DNA of 64,000 nucleotides from Streptomyces capitiformicae (GTDB lineage: Bacteria; Actinomycetota; Actinomycetes; Streptomycetales; Streptomycetaceae): positions 9,369,486-9,433,485 of the forward strand of contig NZ_CP022161.1 of assembly GCF_002214185.1 (NCBI RefSeq), in the 5' to 3' direction. The position numbers were made by a program, and so were the translations under genes. This document shows positions 17,853 through 26,656 of the stretch, in pieces; position 1 is the stretch's first letter, and each line of letters begins with the position of its first letter. Below the pieces are notes generated by a model. That model searched no databases and was not told where the DNA came from. It was given only the letters and a program-made list of their open reading frames with translations.

Positions 17853-19481
17853 GTGACGAAACTCTCCACTGGCGACTTCGACGTCGCGATCATCGGCTAC
17901 GGGCCGGTAGGACAGTGCGCGGCAGCACTCCTCGGCCGCGCCGGCCACCGGGTCGTAGTCCTGGAGCGGCACCCGAACCTCTATGAGGGCCCACGTGCCA
18001 CGCACATCGACCAGGAGGTGCTGCGTCTACTCGACGCCGTCGGAGCACGGGAGAGCTTCGACGACTACACCCCGCTGTACTGCGTCCATGTCATCAACGG
18101 CCAGGGTCAGCCGCTGGCCGAGGCGCCCTCCCCCTTCGACGATTCCATCGCCTACGGGACTGACTACCAGTCCTGGCAGCCCAACCTCGAAGCGGCGCTC
18201 GACGGCGCAGTCGCCGACTGCCCGTCGGTCGAACTGCGCCGAGGATTCGAGGTGGTGGACCTACGAGACCTCGGCGGCAGGGTCGAGATCCAGGCCGAGC
18301 GACAGGAGATCGGCGATGACGGCCGGCGTCGCGGCACCGGGGAGATCGTCCGGCTCACCGCCACGTACGCGATCGCCGCAGACGGCGCGAACAGCCGGGT
18401 GCGCGAGATCCTGGGGATCGAGCGCCACGACTTCGGGTTCGAGGGGACCTGGGCCAACTGCGATGTCGCTTCCAACGTCGACTTCTCCCAGCACCCGGTG
18501 ACCATCGGCGAGGGCACCTTCGCCCTCGGCAACCACGATCTGTGGATGGTCATGGACCCGGAACGTGACATCGCGGCCCTGCCCATGGGCAAGAGCCGGA
18601 GGCGGTTCGGCTGGGCCTTGCTCCCGGACGAGGACCGCGCCCACTTCGAGAGCGAGCAGTTGCGCTGGGAGGTCCTCGGCCGGTGGGGACTGACCGCGAA
18701 CGACGTCGAGGTCCTGAGCCAGACCTTCTACGCGTTCGAAGCGCGGCTCGCCAAGAAGTTCCGTCAGGGCAACGTCTTCCTGGCAGGCGACGCGGCACAC
18801 ACCATGCCTCCCCATATGGGGATGGGAATGCGCACCGGCATACGCGACGCCAGGAATCTGAGCTGGAAGCTGGACCTCGTGCTGCGGGGCCTCGCACCGG
18901 ACGCGTTCCTCAACAGCTACGAGGATGAGCGGCTTCCCCACAGCAGGATCTGGATCGAGACCTCGAAGGCCATCGGTGACACGACCTTCGTCGTGGACAC
19001 GGACGAGGCCGCTGCGCGCGACGAGGCATATCGCTCCGGCCGCCAGGCACCGCCCGCCGGAAACCAGTTCCCGCTGGAGACCGGGCTGAAGCCGCACGAC
19101 CCCGACCAGGCGGCGCTCTCCGGAAAGATGTCGCCGCAGGGGTTCGTGGAACGTGAGGGTGTCCAAGCCCACCTGGACGCGTTGCTGCCGACGCTGGGTT
19201 TCCGCATTATCAGCGTGGCGGGAGATCCCCGGGAATTCCTGGGTGCTGCCGCGTTGGCATTCCTCCACAGCGTGGATACGTCCTTCGTGACCCTGACGTC
19301 TGATTCGGTCGTCGGTGAGGACGAGGTCATCGATGTTGGAGGGGTCTACTCCGACTTCATGAAGGAGAACGGGATACAGGTTCTTGTACTGCGGCCCGAT
19401 CTCTACATCTTTGGGGCCGCGGCCAGAACCGACCAGGTGGGAACGCTTGTGGCCGCTCTGCGGAAACACATCGAGTCCTGA
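17853..19481 (+). CDS. MhpA-like FAD-dependent aromatic hydroxylase
   Basis: A 542-residue group A flavoprotein monooxygenase from a GTG start with an ACGGAG about 12 bp upstream. It has the ADP-binding DVAIIGYGPVGQCAAALLG (10-28), the AIAADGANSRVREILG motif, and the FAD/NADPH GD motif NVFLAGDAAHTMPPHMGMGM, followed by a thioredoxin-like C-terminal domain. Length and motifs match 3-(3-hydroxyphenyl)propionate hydroxylase-type enzymes. It is the last gene of the LigBA-FAH-P450 set and probably supplies the catechol that LigBA opens. Confidence 0.88.
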   Translation: MTKLSTGDFDVAIIGYGPVGQCAAALLGRAGHRVVVLERHPNLYEGPRATHIDQEVLRLLDAVGARESFDDYTPLYCVHVINGQGQPLAEAPSPFDDSIAYGTDYQSWQPNLEAALDGAVADCPSVELRRGFEVVDLRDLGGRVEIQAERQEIGDDGRRRGTGEIVRLTATYAIAADGANSRVREILGIERHDFGFEGTWANCDVASNVDFSQHPVTIGEGTFALGNHDLWMVMDPERDIAALPMGKSRRRFGWALLPDEDRAHFESEQLRWEVLGRWGLTANDVEVLSQTFYAFEARLAKKFRQGNVFLAGDAAHTMPPHMGMGMRTGIRDARNLSWKLDLVLRGLAPDAFLNSYEDERLPHSRIWIETSKAIGDTTFVVDTDEAAARDEAYRSGRQAPPAGNQFPLETGLKPHDPDQAALSGKMSPQGFVEREGVQAHLDALLPTLGFRIISVAGDPREFLGAAALAFLHSVDTSFVTLTSDSVVGEDEVIDVGGVYSDFMKENGIQVLVLRPDLYIFGAAARTDQVGTLVAALRKHIES

Positions 19482-19594
19482 ACCCAGCCGACGCGAAGCC
19501 GTGAGCGCCGGTTCCTCATCGCGACACCGGCGCACGTTCTTTGGTCCTCTGCGCACATGCCGCAGCCGCAGCGGCCTCGTTCTGGGTGTCGTGT

Positions 19595-19774
19595 TCTCTC
19601 TTCGGCCTCGATCTCAACCCCGCCCTGCCCCTGCGGGCTTTGTTGGAGGAGCACAACGTCACCCGTGCCGGGCATCGCGTCGGGCTCAGTCAGCCGGCGA
19701 TGAGCGCGGCCTTGGCCCGGCTGCGCCGCCACTTCGACGACGATCTGCTCGCGCGTACCGGCAACACCGAGCAC
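19595..19774 (+). pseudogene. LysR N-terminal fragment
   Basis: The frame reads FGLDLNPALPLRALLEEHNV, TRAGHRVGLSQPAMSAALAR and LRRHFDDDLLARTGN, nearly the same DNA-binding domain as the LysR proteins at 32065 and 45322. No proper start is present and the sequence breaks at about residue 60 into unrelated DNA. It is the fifth LysR copy in the window and evidence of past shuffling of these clusters. Confidence 0.85.
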
Positions 19775-19782
19775 GGATTCGC

Positions 19783-20237
19783 GCGACATCTTCACCAACC
19801 CCGAGGTCCTCGCCGTCGACCAGGACTCGCGCGGTCTGCCGGGCGACAAGGTCGCCGAGGACACCCGGGGCCTGCAGGTGTACGGCAAGGTGCTCTCCGG
19901 CACCGGCAAGCGCGCGGTGCTGCTGTTCACCGCACCGGCTCCGCCGCGAACACCACCGTCCGCTGGGCCGACCTGGACCTGACCTCGGCATCCGCCGGCG
20001 TACGCAACGCCTGGACCCGTACCGACGCCAGCTCGTTCACCACCGGCTACACCACCTCCGTCCCCGCCAACGACGCGGCCCTGCTCACCGTCTCCGGCAC
20101 CGAGGCCACCGGCTCCACGTACGAGGACACCACCACCGCCACTACCCCCACGTTCACCGGCGTCACCGCCCCTGCGGCGGGCACGAAGCTGGTGGACATC
20201 ACCTACGCCAACGGCGGTAGCGCCGCCCGCAAGGCTG
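19783..20237 (+). pseudogene. Fragment of a GH27 alpha-galactosidase-like gene
   Basis: Reading starts directly after the LysR fragment with RDIFTNPEVLAVDQDSRGLP and VYGKVLSGTGKRAVLLF, the end of a GH27 catalytic domain and start of its C-terminal beta domain. After a shift near 19929 it continues as TGSAANTTVRWADLDLTSAS and PAAGTKLVDITYANGGSAAR. Most of the enzyme is absent. The LysR fragment and this piece are fused with no spacer, so a deletion or recombination joined two unrelated genes. Confidence 0.75.
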
Positions 20238-20753
20238 CCCGACACGGCACCCGCACGCTCGTCGGCCCACCTCGTTTTCCACAGTCGGCGGTCCTGCGGG
20301 GGCTGAGGGCGGTGGCCCGAGCTGCCCGATCAGATCGTCCCGCTGGAAAGGGGTTAGAAGATCTTCGCCACCACTGCCTTGCTCACCAAGGCGGCGCAGG
20401 ACGCCGGCCCCCGACGCATGGCGCCGCAGCATCGCCTTCATGCTCGACGGCCTGCGCGCCGAGGCCGCCCACCCGATGCCCACCGGCCCCTTGTGGCGTT
20501 GCACGGGCTCTGTCCATTGACCGAGTTCCTGGTCCGGCGGTCGTTCATCGATTCGGCGAGGGCGCGGACCTGTCCGGTAGGTCGGTCGAGGGCGGGGCAG
20601 CGGGCGAGGACCTGCTTGAGCTGCTGGGCCTGCCGGCCCCCGGGGACCTCCTCGCCGGTGCACCGACCGGTGCACCGCACCGCGTCGTCGAGCAGCCTTC
20701 GTCCCCGCCGCCGACTTTATGTCACTACGTCGTCGCGGCGGGCCGACGGCGTC
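20238..20753. other. Mosaic of gene scraps
   Basis: About 500 bp without an intact gene. The plus strand at 20350-20510 reads KIFATTALLTKAAQDAG and FMLDGLRAEAAHPMP in broken frames, which resembles a TetR C-terminus. The minus strand at 20490-20680 has an ISL3 transposase scrap, listed separately. The rest is unrecognised. Confidence 0.5.
20490..20680 (-). pseudogene. ISL3-family transposase scrap
   Basis: The minus strand reads RQAQQLKQVLARCPALDRPT and GQVRALAESMNDRRTRN, matching the C-terminal region of ISL3 transposases, where a helix of ARxPxL is followed by a VRAFAxxMxxRR motif. Only about 60 codons remain. Confidence 0.5.
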
Positions 20754-21773
20754 TCAGGCCGGGTTGCGGCCGATGAAGAACTCGCGGAACGGGTCCATGC
20801 TCGGTTCCAGGCCGGCGTCGATCAGGCCCTTGCGCAGGGCGGTCATCTGCGCGTCGTGGATGCGCTGGGTGGGCTGGCGCAGCGGGCCGCCGTTGTAGCC
20901 CTGGAGCCAGCCCTGGAACTTCCACGCCTGCCGGTTGATGAACGCCCCGCCGTGCAGCGCCGGGGCCAGCCCTCCCTTGATCTTGCGGGCGGGGTGCAGT
21001 TGCCAGTAGATGTCTGCGGCGTCGTCGTACTTGCTCTCACGCAGCAGCTGGAAGACGCGCGGGATCATCGGGCCGTAGTACTCGTGGTCGCTGGTGGCGG
21101 AGAACTGGATCGGCATGATCTGGGACAGCGGGATCAGCTCGCCCTCGATCGGCATGGAGATGACCACCTCGTCGCCGAAGTGCCGGTGGCATTCGATGAC
21201 GCTCTGGATGCTGGGGAAGCCGCCCTCCGCCTTGATCGCAACGATGTTGGGGCAGTCGTCGATCAGACGGCGGATGAGGCGTACGGGGATGTCGGAGGGG
21301 TGGATGCGGGGGCTGAAGCCCCACAGATACATGGGGAAGAGCATGACGCCGAGGTTCGTCGCGTCGCAGACGGCCTTGGTGTAGTCGTAGATCTCCTGCT
21401 CGGACTCGGGGTAGAAGTTCGGCGGGTACGACAGCAGCACCAGCTCGGCGCCCGCCTCCTCCGCCCCCTTCACGGCCTCGAGGTTCTGCTCCAGCGTGCT
21501 CCAGCTGGCGTGATGGGTGAGCAGCAGCCGGTCGCCGGCCTCGTCCTTGATGATGCGCAGGAAGTCGAGGTACTCGGGGAGCTGGATGGCGACTTCCGAG
21601 ACGCCGAGGGTGCCCATGAAGCCGTGCTCGATGGCGCGCCGAGTGTCGTGGCGGATCGCCTTTTCGTTGATGTTCTTCAGGTCGCCGGTGAAGGACGGGA
21701 TGGTGCAGTTGACGACGCCGACGAGGTTCTCGCGCGCCCAGTCGCGGGCTTCGGCGCGGGTGTAACGGGCCAT
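20754..21773 (-). CDS. DapA/dihydrodipicolinate synthase-superfamily aldolase or hydratase
   Basis: A 339-residue TIM-barrel protein with the DapA-like Schiff-base lysine at residue 181 (NIVAIKAEGG), a proton-relay tyrosine region LVLLSYPPNFYP and GFMGTLGVSE near the phosphate-side loop. The long LWGFSPRIHPSDIP insert and a C-terminal extension to REFFIGRN separate it from true DapA. The superfamily includes hydratase-aldolases that split ring-cleavage products such as hydroxybenzylidenepyruvates. As the last gene of the cluster A operon it could release pyruvate and an aldehyde; the adjacent semialdehyde dehydrogenase would then oxidise the aldehyde. Inference. Confidence 0.8.
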   Translation of the reverse strand: MARYTRAEARDWARENLVGVVNCTIPSFTGDLKNINEKAIRHDTRRAIEHGFMGTLGVSEVAIQLPEYLDFLRIIKDEAGDRLLLTHHASWSTLEQNLEAVKGAEEAGAELVLLSYPPNFYPESEQEIYDYTKAVCDATNLGVMLFPMYLWGFSPRIHPSDIPVRLIRRLIDDCPNIVAIKAEGGFPSIQSVIECHRHFGDEVVISMPIEGELIPLSQIMPIQFSATSDHEYYGPMIPRVFQLLRESKYDDAADIYWQLHPARKIKGGLAPALHGGAFINRQAWKFQGWLQGYNGGPLRQPTQRIHDAQMTALRKGLIDAGLEPSMDPFREFFIGRNPA

Positions 21774-21797
21774 GGTGGAGTGCTCCTTGTTCGGTGA

Positions 21798-23288
21798 TCA
21801 GGGTTGGGGGGTTTTCGCGCCTTCCCAGGCGAGGTACTTGAGCTCCAGGAACTCGTCGAGGCCGTAGACCGAGCCTTCGCGGCCGATGCCCGACTGCTTG
21901 ATGCCACCGAAGGGGGCGGTCTCGTTGGAGATCAGGCCGGTGTTGATGCCGACCATGCCCGCCTCCAGGGCGGCGCCGACGCGCCAGATGCGCTCGGCGT
22001 CCTTGGCGAACAGGTAGGCGGCGAGGCCGAATTCGGTGTCGTTGGCCATGCGGATCGCGTCGCTCTCGTCGGTGAACCGCACCAGCGGGGTCACCGGGCC
22101 GAAGGTCTCCTCGTGGGTGACGGCCATCTCGGCGGTGACGCCGGTCAGGACGGTCGGCTCGTAGAAGAGGCCGCCGCGCGCGTGGGGCTTGCCGCCGTGC
22201 AACACGGTGGCGCCGTGGGCGACGGCATCGGCGACGTGGGACTCGACCTTTGCCACCGCGTCCTCGTCGATGAGCGGGCCCTGCTGGACGTCGGCGTCGA
22301 AGCCGTCGCCGACGGCGAGGGCGGCGACCCGCGCGGCCAGCTTCTTCGCAAACGCGTCGTAGATGCCGTCCTGTACGTAGACGCGGTTGGCGCTGATGCA
22401 CGCCTGGCCGGTGTTGCGGTACTTGGTGGCGATCAGGCCTTCGACGGCCTCGTCGAGATCGGCGTCGTCGAAGACGAGGACGGGTGCGTTGCCGCCAAGC
22501 TCCATGGACGTCTTCTTCACTGTCTGCGCCGACTGGGCCAGCAGGAGTCGGCCGACCTCGGTGGAACCGGTGAAGGTGATCTTGCGAACGAGCGGGTTGC
22601 CCGTGAGCTCGGGGCCGATCTCGCGCGGGTCGCCGGTGACCACGTTGAACACGCCCGCCGGGATGCCCGCACGGTCGGCCAGTTCGGCGAGCGCGAGGGC
22701 GGTCAGCGGGGTCTGCTCGGCGGGCTTGAGGACCATGGTGCAGCCCGCGGCCAGCGCGGGACCCGCCTTGCGGGTGATCATCGCGGCGGGGAAGTTCCAC
22801 GGGGTGATCGCCGCGCACACGCCGACCGGCTCCCTGAGGACGACGATCCTGCGCGAGGCTTCCGGCGCCTCCATGACGTCGCCCCGTATGCGCTTGGCCT
22901 CCTCGGCGAACCACTCCAGGAACGAGGCGGCATACGCGACCTCGCCCAGGGCTTCGGCGTAGGGCTTGCCCTCTTCCAAGACGATCAGCCGGGCGAGGTC
23001 CTCCGCATGTGCGGTGACCAGGTCGAACCAGCGCCGCAGGAGCCGGGACCGCTCCTTGGCCGGGCGTGCCCGCCATGCCGGCAGCGCGCGGTGCGCCGCG
23101 TCGATGGCCGCGGCGGTCTGCGCGGCGTCGAGGAGCGGTACCTCGGCCAGCAGGTCGCCGGTGGACGGGTTGTGCACGGGGAAGGAGTCGGTGGTGGTGA
23201 TCCAGGTGCCGTCGACGTACGCGGCGGTCTTCAGCAGGGACGGATCGTCGAGTTCTCGGCGCACTGGGCTGCTCACGGGGTTGCTCAC
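21798..23288 (-). CDS. Succinate-semialdehyde dehydrogenase-like aldehyde dehydrogenase
   Basis: A 496-residue ALDH from a GTG that overlaps the preceding gene's stop by 4 bp; the longer frame reading MHPAGRR is upstream antisense-like sequence. It has AITPWNFPAAMITRK, the MELGGNAP general-base Glu, the catalytic Cys in TGQACIS and the C-terminal PFGGIKQSGIGREGS. The overall pattern is that of GabD-type succinate-semialdehyde dehydrogenases. It lies 24 bp before the DapA-like gene. Confidence 0.9.
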   Translation of the reverse strand: MSNPVSSPVRRELDDPSLLKTAAYVDGTWITTTDSFPVHNPSTGDLLAEVPLLDAAQTAAAIDAAHRALPAWRARPAKERSRLLRRWFDLVTAHAEDLARLIVLEEGKPYAEALGEVAYAASFLEWFAEEAKRIRGDVMEAPEASRRIVVLREPVGVCAAITPWNFPAAMITRKAGPALAAGCTMVLKPAEQTPLTALALAELADRAGIPAGVFNVVTGDPREIGPELTGNPLVRKITFTGSTEVGRLLLAQSAQTVKKTSMELGGNAPVLVFDDADLDEAVEGLIATKYRNTGQACISANRVYVQDGIYDAFAKKLAARVAALAVGDGFDADVQQGPLIDEDAVAKVESHVADAVAHGATVLHGGKPHARGGLFYEPTVLTGVTAEMAVTHEETFGPVTPLVRFTDESDAIRMANDTEFGLAAYLFAKDAERIWRVGAALEAGMVGINTGLISNETAPFGGIKQSGIGREGSVYGLDEFLELKYLAWEGAKTPQP

Positions 23289-24265
23289 TTCGAGACCGGG
23301 GAGATGGTGACGGGCAGCTTGGTGCCCAGGGACAGTTCGGCGGCCCGCCGGGTGCACATCGCGGCGACGGCGAGGTCCTGCGCGGCCGAGCCGACGGACT
23401 TGTAGATCACGACCGCGTCCGGGTCGTGTGCCGGCCGGCCGGTCGTGCGGCCGGAGACGACGTCGGCGAGCGAGACCACCTTCCCGGCGAAGTCGACGCC
23501 CGCCTCCTTGGCAGCGATCAGATCTCCCGTGTCATGGGCGACCTCCTCGACCATGTCGGCGACGATCACCTTGGCGCGGGCGATCACCTCGGTCGCCAGC
23601 TCGCGCTGCTCGGGCAGGGTGGACCCGATCGACACAACGGTCGCCCCGGCCGGTGCCTCCCGCAGTGTCGGCTGCTCGTCGCGGGACCGGGCCGCGCAGA
23701 TCACCAGGTCGGCGTCAGCAATGGCTGCCTCAGCGCTCTCCACGGGGGCGAGCGGCAGCCCCAGATCCGCGAGCTCCTGGGTGAACCGGGTGCGGCTGGC
23801 CGGGTTGGGGCTGAACACGGTGACGGACGACAGGGTGCGTATCGCCGCCAGAGCCCGGACGTGGTTCTGCGCCTCGAAGCCCGAGCCGATCACAGCGACG
23901 TGCAGCGGGCCGGCGGGGGCCAGCAGGTCGGCGGCGAGCGCCGAAGTGGCCGCCGTACGGAAACCCGTGATCGAGTGGCCGTCCAGGAGCGCGGTCAGCT
24001 CCACGCTCTCCTGATCGAACAGCGGGATCAGATACGAGGCGCGCCGATGCCGCAGCGAGGCGGCGATCAACTTGGCGCCCATGGGGCCACCGTCGCCGGG
24101 CACACCGCTGAGCGTGCGCAGCCACAGGCCGTCTCCGCGAGCCATCGTGCGCGAGGGGAAGCGCGTCTCGTCGGGTGGCGCACTGTAAGCGCTGCGGAGC
24201 GCGGCGATGGCGTCGGCCCAGTCGAAGGCGGCTCTGACGTCGGCGTCGGTGATAAAGAGGGTCAT
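23285..24265 (-). CDS. Ornithine cyclodeaminase/mu-crystallin family protein
   Basis: A 326-residue protein from an ATG behind AAGGAG. Seen are ETRFPSRTMARGDGLWLRT, MGAKLIAASLRHR with the substrate-binding Lys, ITGFRTAATSALAADLLA and the NAD-binding VAVIGSGFEAQNHVRALA. The family covers ornithine cyclodeaminase, ketimine reductases and alanine dehydrogenase; the first two clues do not discriminate. Its role in an aromatic-type operon is unclear, perhaps reduction of an imine or oxo acid. It is coupled to the aldehyde dehydrogenase gene by a GTGA overlap. Confidence 0.85.
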   Translation of the reverse strand: MTLFITDADVRAAFDWADAIAALRSAYSAPPDETRFPSRTMARGDGLWLRTLSGVPGDGGPMGAKLIAASLRHRRASYLIPLFDQESVELTALLDGHSITGFRTAATSALAADLLAPAGPLHVAVIGSGFEAQNHVRALAAIRTLSSVTVFSPNPASRTRFTQELADLGLPLAPVESAEAAIADADLVICAARSRDEQPTLREAPAGATVVSIGSTLPEQRELATEVIARAKVIVADMVEEVAHDTGDLIAAKEAGVDFAGKVVSLADVVSGRTTGRPAHDPDAVVIYKSVGSAAQDLAVAAMCTRRAAELSLGTKLPVTISPVSK

Positions 24266-24302
24266 CAGGGCTCCTTGAGCCAGGGGAGGGGACACGCTGT
24301 TG

Positions 24303-24953
24303 TCAGCAGGCGACGTGTGCGGACTCCAACAGGAGCGGTGCGTTGGTGCGGGTGGTGATGTCCTGCACGGTGACGCCGGGCGCGGTCTCCACCAGGGCGA
24401 GGCCGTCGTCCGTGACATCGAGGACGCCGAGGTCGGTGATGATCCGGTGGACGCACCGTTCGCCGGTGAGTGGCAGGGTGCACTCCTCGACGATCTTCGG
24501 TGAGCCGTCCTTGGCGGTGTGCTCCATGAGGACGATGACGCGGCGGGCCCCGTGGACGAGGTCCATGGCGCCGCCCATGCCCTTGACCATCTTGCCGGGG
24601 ATCATCCAGTTGGCGAGATCACCGTGGGCGGAGACCTGCATGGCGCCGAGGACGGCGGTGTCGATGTGGCCGCCGCGGATCATGCCGAAGGACAGGGCGG
24701 AGTCGAAGAAGGAAGCGCCGGGCAGGACGGTGACGGTCTCCTTGCCGGCGTTGATGAGGTCGGGGTCGACCTCGTCGTCGGTGGGGTAGGGGCCGGTGCC
24801 GAGGATGCCGTTCTCGGAGTGCAGGACGACGTGGACACCGGGCGGGAGGTGGCCGGGGACGAGGGTGGGCAGGCCGATGCCGAGGTTGACGTAGGAGCCG
24901 TCGGTGAGTTCGGCGGCGGCGCGGGCGGCCATCTGGTCGCGGGTCCAGCTCAT
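24303..24953 (-). CDS. 3-oxoacid CoA-transferase subunit B
   Basis: A 216-residue class I CoA-transferase beta subunit. It has [17 protein letters not shown], the catalytic glutamate in [10 protein letters not shown], and [15 protein letters not shown] with [20 protein letters not shown]. PcaJ/CatJ/ScoB-type enzymes move CoA from succinyl-CoA to 3-oxoadipate or acetoacetate. It overlaps subunit A by 4 bp (ATGA), so the two are made together. In this cluster it would activate the final beta-keto acid. Confidence 0.92.
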   Translation of the reverse strand: MSWTRDQMAARAAAELTDGSYVNLGIGLPTLVPGHLPPGVHVVLHSENGILGTGPYPTDDEVDPDLINAGKETVTVLPGASFFDSALSFGMIRGGHIDTAVLGAMQVSAHGDLANWMIPGKMVKGMGGAMDLVHGARRVIVLMEHTAKDGSPKIVEECTLPLTGERCVHRIITDLGVLDVTDDGLALVETAPGVTVQDITTRTNAPLLLESAHVAC

Positions 24954-25705
24954 GAACGTACGGTCCTTTTCTCTATCTGCTTGTCGGTAGCCTCTGCGGC
25001 GGTGAGCGCCACGACGCGCTGTACGAACACACCTGGCAGGTGGATCTCGTCGGGGCTGAGCTCACCCGGTTCGACGAGCCCCTCGACCTCGGCGACGGTG
25101 ATCCGCCCGGCCATGGCGGCCGACGGGTTGAAGTTGGCGGCGGCCTTGCGGAAGACCAGGTTTCCGTGGCGGTCGCCGCGCCAGGCCCGTACCAGGGCGA
25201 AGTCGGTGGTGATGCCGTGTTCCAGGACGTACGCGCGGCCCGCGAAATCGCGGGTCTCCTTGGGCGGCGAGGCCACCGCGACCGAACCGTCCTGGGCGTA
25301 CCGCCAGGGCAGTCCGCCCCGGGCGACCTGGGTGCCGACACCGGCCGGGGTGTAGAAGGCCGGAATGCCGGCGCCTCCCGCGCGCAGCCGCTCGGCGAGC
25401 GTGCCCTGCGGGACGAGTTCGACCTCCAACTCCCCGGACAGGTACTGGCGGGCGAACTCCTTGTTCTCGCCCACGTAGGAGCCGGTCACCCGGGCGATGC
25501 GGCCCGCGGCTAGGAGAACACCGAGGCCGCGGCCATCGACCCCGCAGTTGTTGGAGACGACTTTCAGACCGCCCGCGCCCTGCGCGTACAGGGCGCGGAT
25601 GAGGATCTCCGGAACCCCGCTGAGGCCGAAGCCGCCGACGGCGAGCGAGGCGCCGTCGGGGATGTCGGCGATCGCCTCAGCGGCGCTGCCGCGGACTTTG
25701 TTCAT
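24950..25705 (-). CDS. 3-oxoacid CoA-transferase subunit A
   Basis: A 251-residue alpha subunit starting [20 protein letters not shown], with [12 protein letters not shown], the [14 protein letters not shown] loop, [13 protein letters not shown] and [20 protein letters not shown]. It partners with subunit B. A short piece of a second copy of this gene's start is found at 54260 downstream of cluster B. It is preceded by a truncated SDR fragment. Confidence 0.92.
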   Translation of the reverse strand: MNKVRGSAAEAIADIPDGASLAVGGFGLSGVPEILIRALYAQGAGGLKVVSNNCGVDGRGLGVLLAAGRIARVTGSYVGENKEFARQYLSGELEVELVPQGTLAERLRAGGAGIPAFYTPAGVGTQVARGGLPWRYAQDGSVAVASPPKETRDFAGRAYVLEHGITTDFALVRAWRGDRHGNLVFRKAAANFNPSAAMAGRITVAEVEGLVEPGELSPDEIHLPGVFVQRVVALTAAEATDKQIEKRTVRS

Positions 25706-25718
25706 GTGCAGGGTCCCT

Positions 25719-25907
25719 TCATGGGTTGACGCCGTGCAGGACGGCGGACCAGCCGCCGCGGACGACAAGGTTGGCGCCGGTCGGCGGAGGGATGTCGCGG
25801 GCGACGTGCCGCATGTGGGTGGTCGTCGGCGAGCAGATCGCCGCGGCCTGGCCCTGGCCGCACGCGACGCCGGGGATCAGGGCCATCGTGCCGTCGAGAC
25901 GTTTCAC
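25719..25907 (-). pseudogene. Truncated SDR N-terminus
   Basis: A 62-codon frame with a strong GGAGG site and a GTG overlapping the preceding SDR stop (GTGA). It begins KRLDGTMALIPGVACGQGQA, recognisable as a degenerate version of the SDR start K-R-L-D-G-K-x-A-L-V-T-G-A-A-R-G-Q-G: the TGxxxGxG loop has become PGVACGQG. After about residue 22 the match is lost and the frame ends before the CoA-transferase. Translation may still occur because the initiation signals are good. Confidence 0.6.
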
Positions 25908-26656
25908 GGTGCCTCCGATCGCAGTGCGTCAGAGACGGACTTGACGCCGCCGTGTGCGGTGAGGCCCCCGTCGATGGGGATCTCGGCTCCGGTGATGAAC
26001 GACGACTCGTCCGACAGCAGGAACACGACCAGCGGGGTGACCTCGTCCACGGAGCCGGTGCGGCCGAGCGGAGTCTCGCGGATGTTGGCCTCCCGGAAGG
26101 CAGGGGCGTCGGAGGCGGTCATCTCGGTGTCGATGTAGCCCGGGTGAATCGTGTTGACGCGGATGCCTCGGGGGCCGAGCTCCAGCGTGGCGGTCTTCGA
26201 CAGGCCGCGCAGCGCCCACTTGCTCGCCGTGTACGCCACCGGGTAGTGGGCGGTGAGTGCGGCGGAGGAGCCGACGTTCACGATCGAGGAGCCGGGCGGC
26301 ATCAGCGGCGCGAGGTGCTGCATGCCCAGCAGCGGGCCGGTGACGTTGACGGCGTGAACGCGGTCGAAGTCCTCGGGACGTACGTCGCCGAGCCGGGCCC
26401 GCCAGGTGACGCCGGCGTTGTTGACCAGGCCGTGCACCTGCCCGTACGCCTCGCGCAGGTCGGCGGCGAGCTCCGTCCAGTCTTTCCCGCTGGTGACGTC
26501 GAGGCGCCGGCAGCCGGGAGCCTCCCTCACATCGGTGGCGATCACCCGCGCGCCTTCGCGGGTCAGTGCATCAGCTTCCGTGGCGCCCTGTCCGCGAGCC
26601 GCGCCGGTGACCACGACGACCTTGCCCAGCAGCCGTTTCGAGTGAAGGTCGGTCAT
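25904..26656 (-). CDS. SDR family oxidoreductase of cluster A
   Basis: A 250-residue classical SDR, starting MTDLHSKRLLGKVVVVTGAA with the RGQG continuation of the cofactor loop; Asp in IATDVRE suggests NAD preference. It has LVNNAGVTW, the Ser in NVGSSAALT and YTASKWALRG. It ends IPIDGGLTAHGG, a tail that also survives as a fragment after the cluster B transporter gene. Its ATG overlaps the FAH2 stop (ATGA). It probably oxidises a hydroxyl or reduces a keto group of a ring-cleavage intermediate. Confidence 0.9.
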   Translation of the reverse strand: MTDLHSKRLLGKVVVVTGAARGQGATEADALTREGARVIATDVREAPGCRRLDVTSGKDWTELAADLREAYGQVHGLVNNAGVTWRARLGDVRPEDFDRVHAVNVTGPLLGMQHLAPLMPPGSSIVNVGSSAALTAHYPVAYTASKWALRGLSKTATLELGPRGIRVNTIHPGYIDTEMTASDAPAFREANIRETPLGRTGSVDEVTPLVVFLLSDESSFITGAEIPIDGGLTAHGGVKSVSDALRSEAP

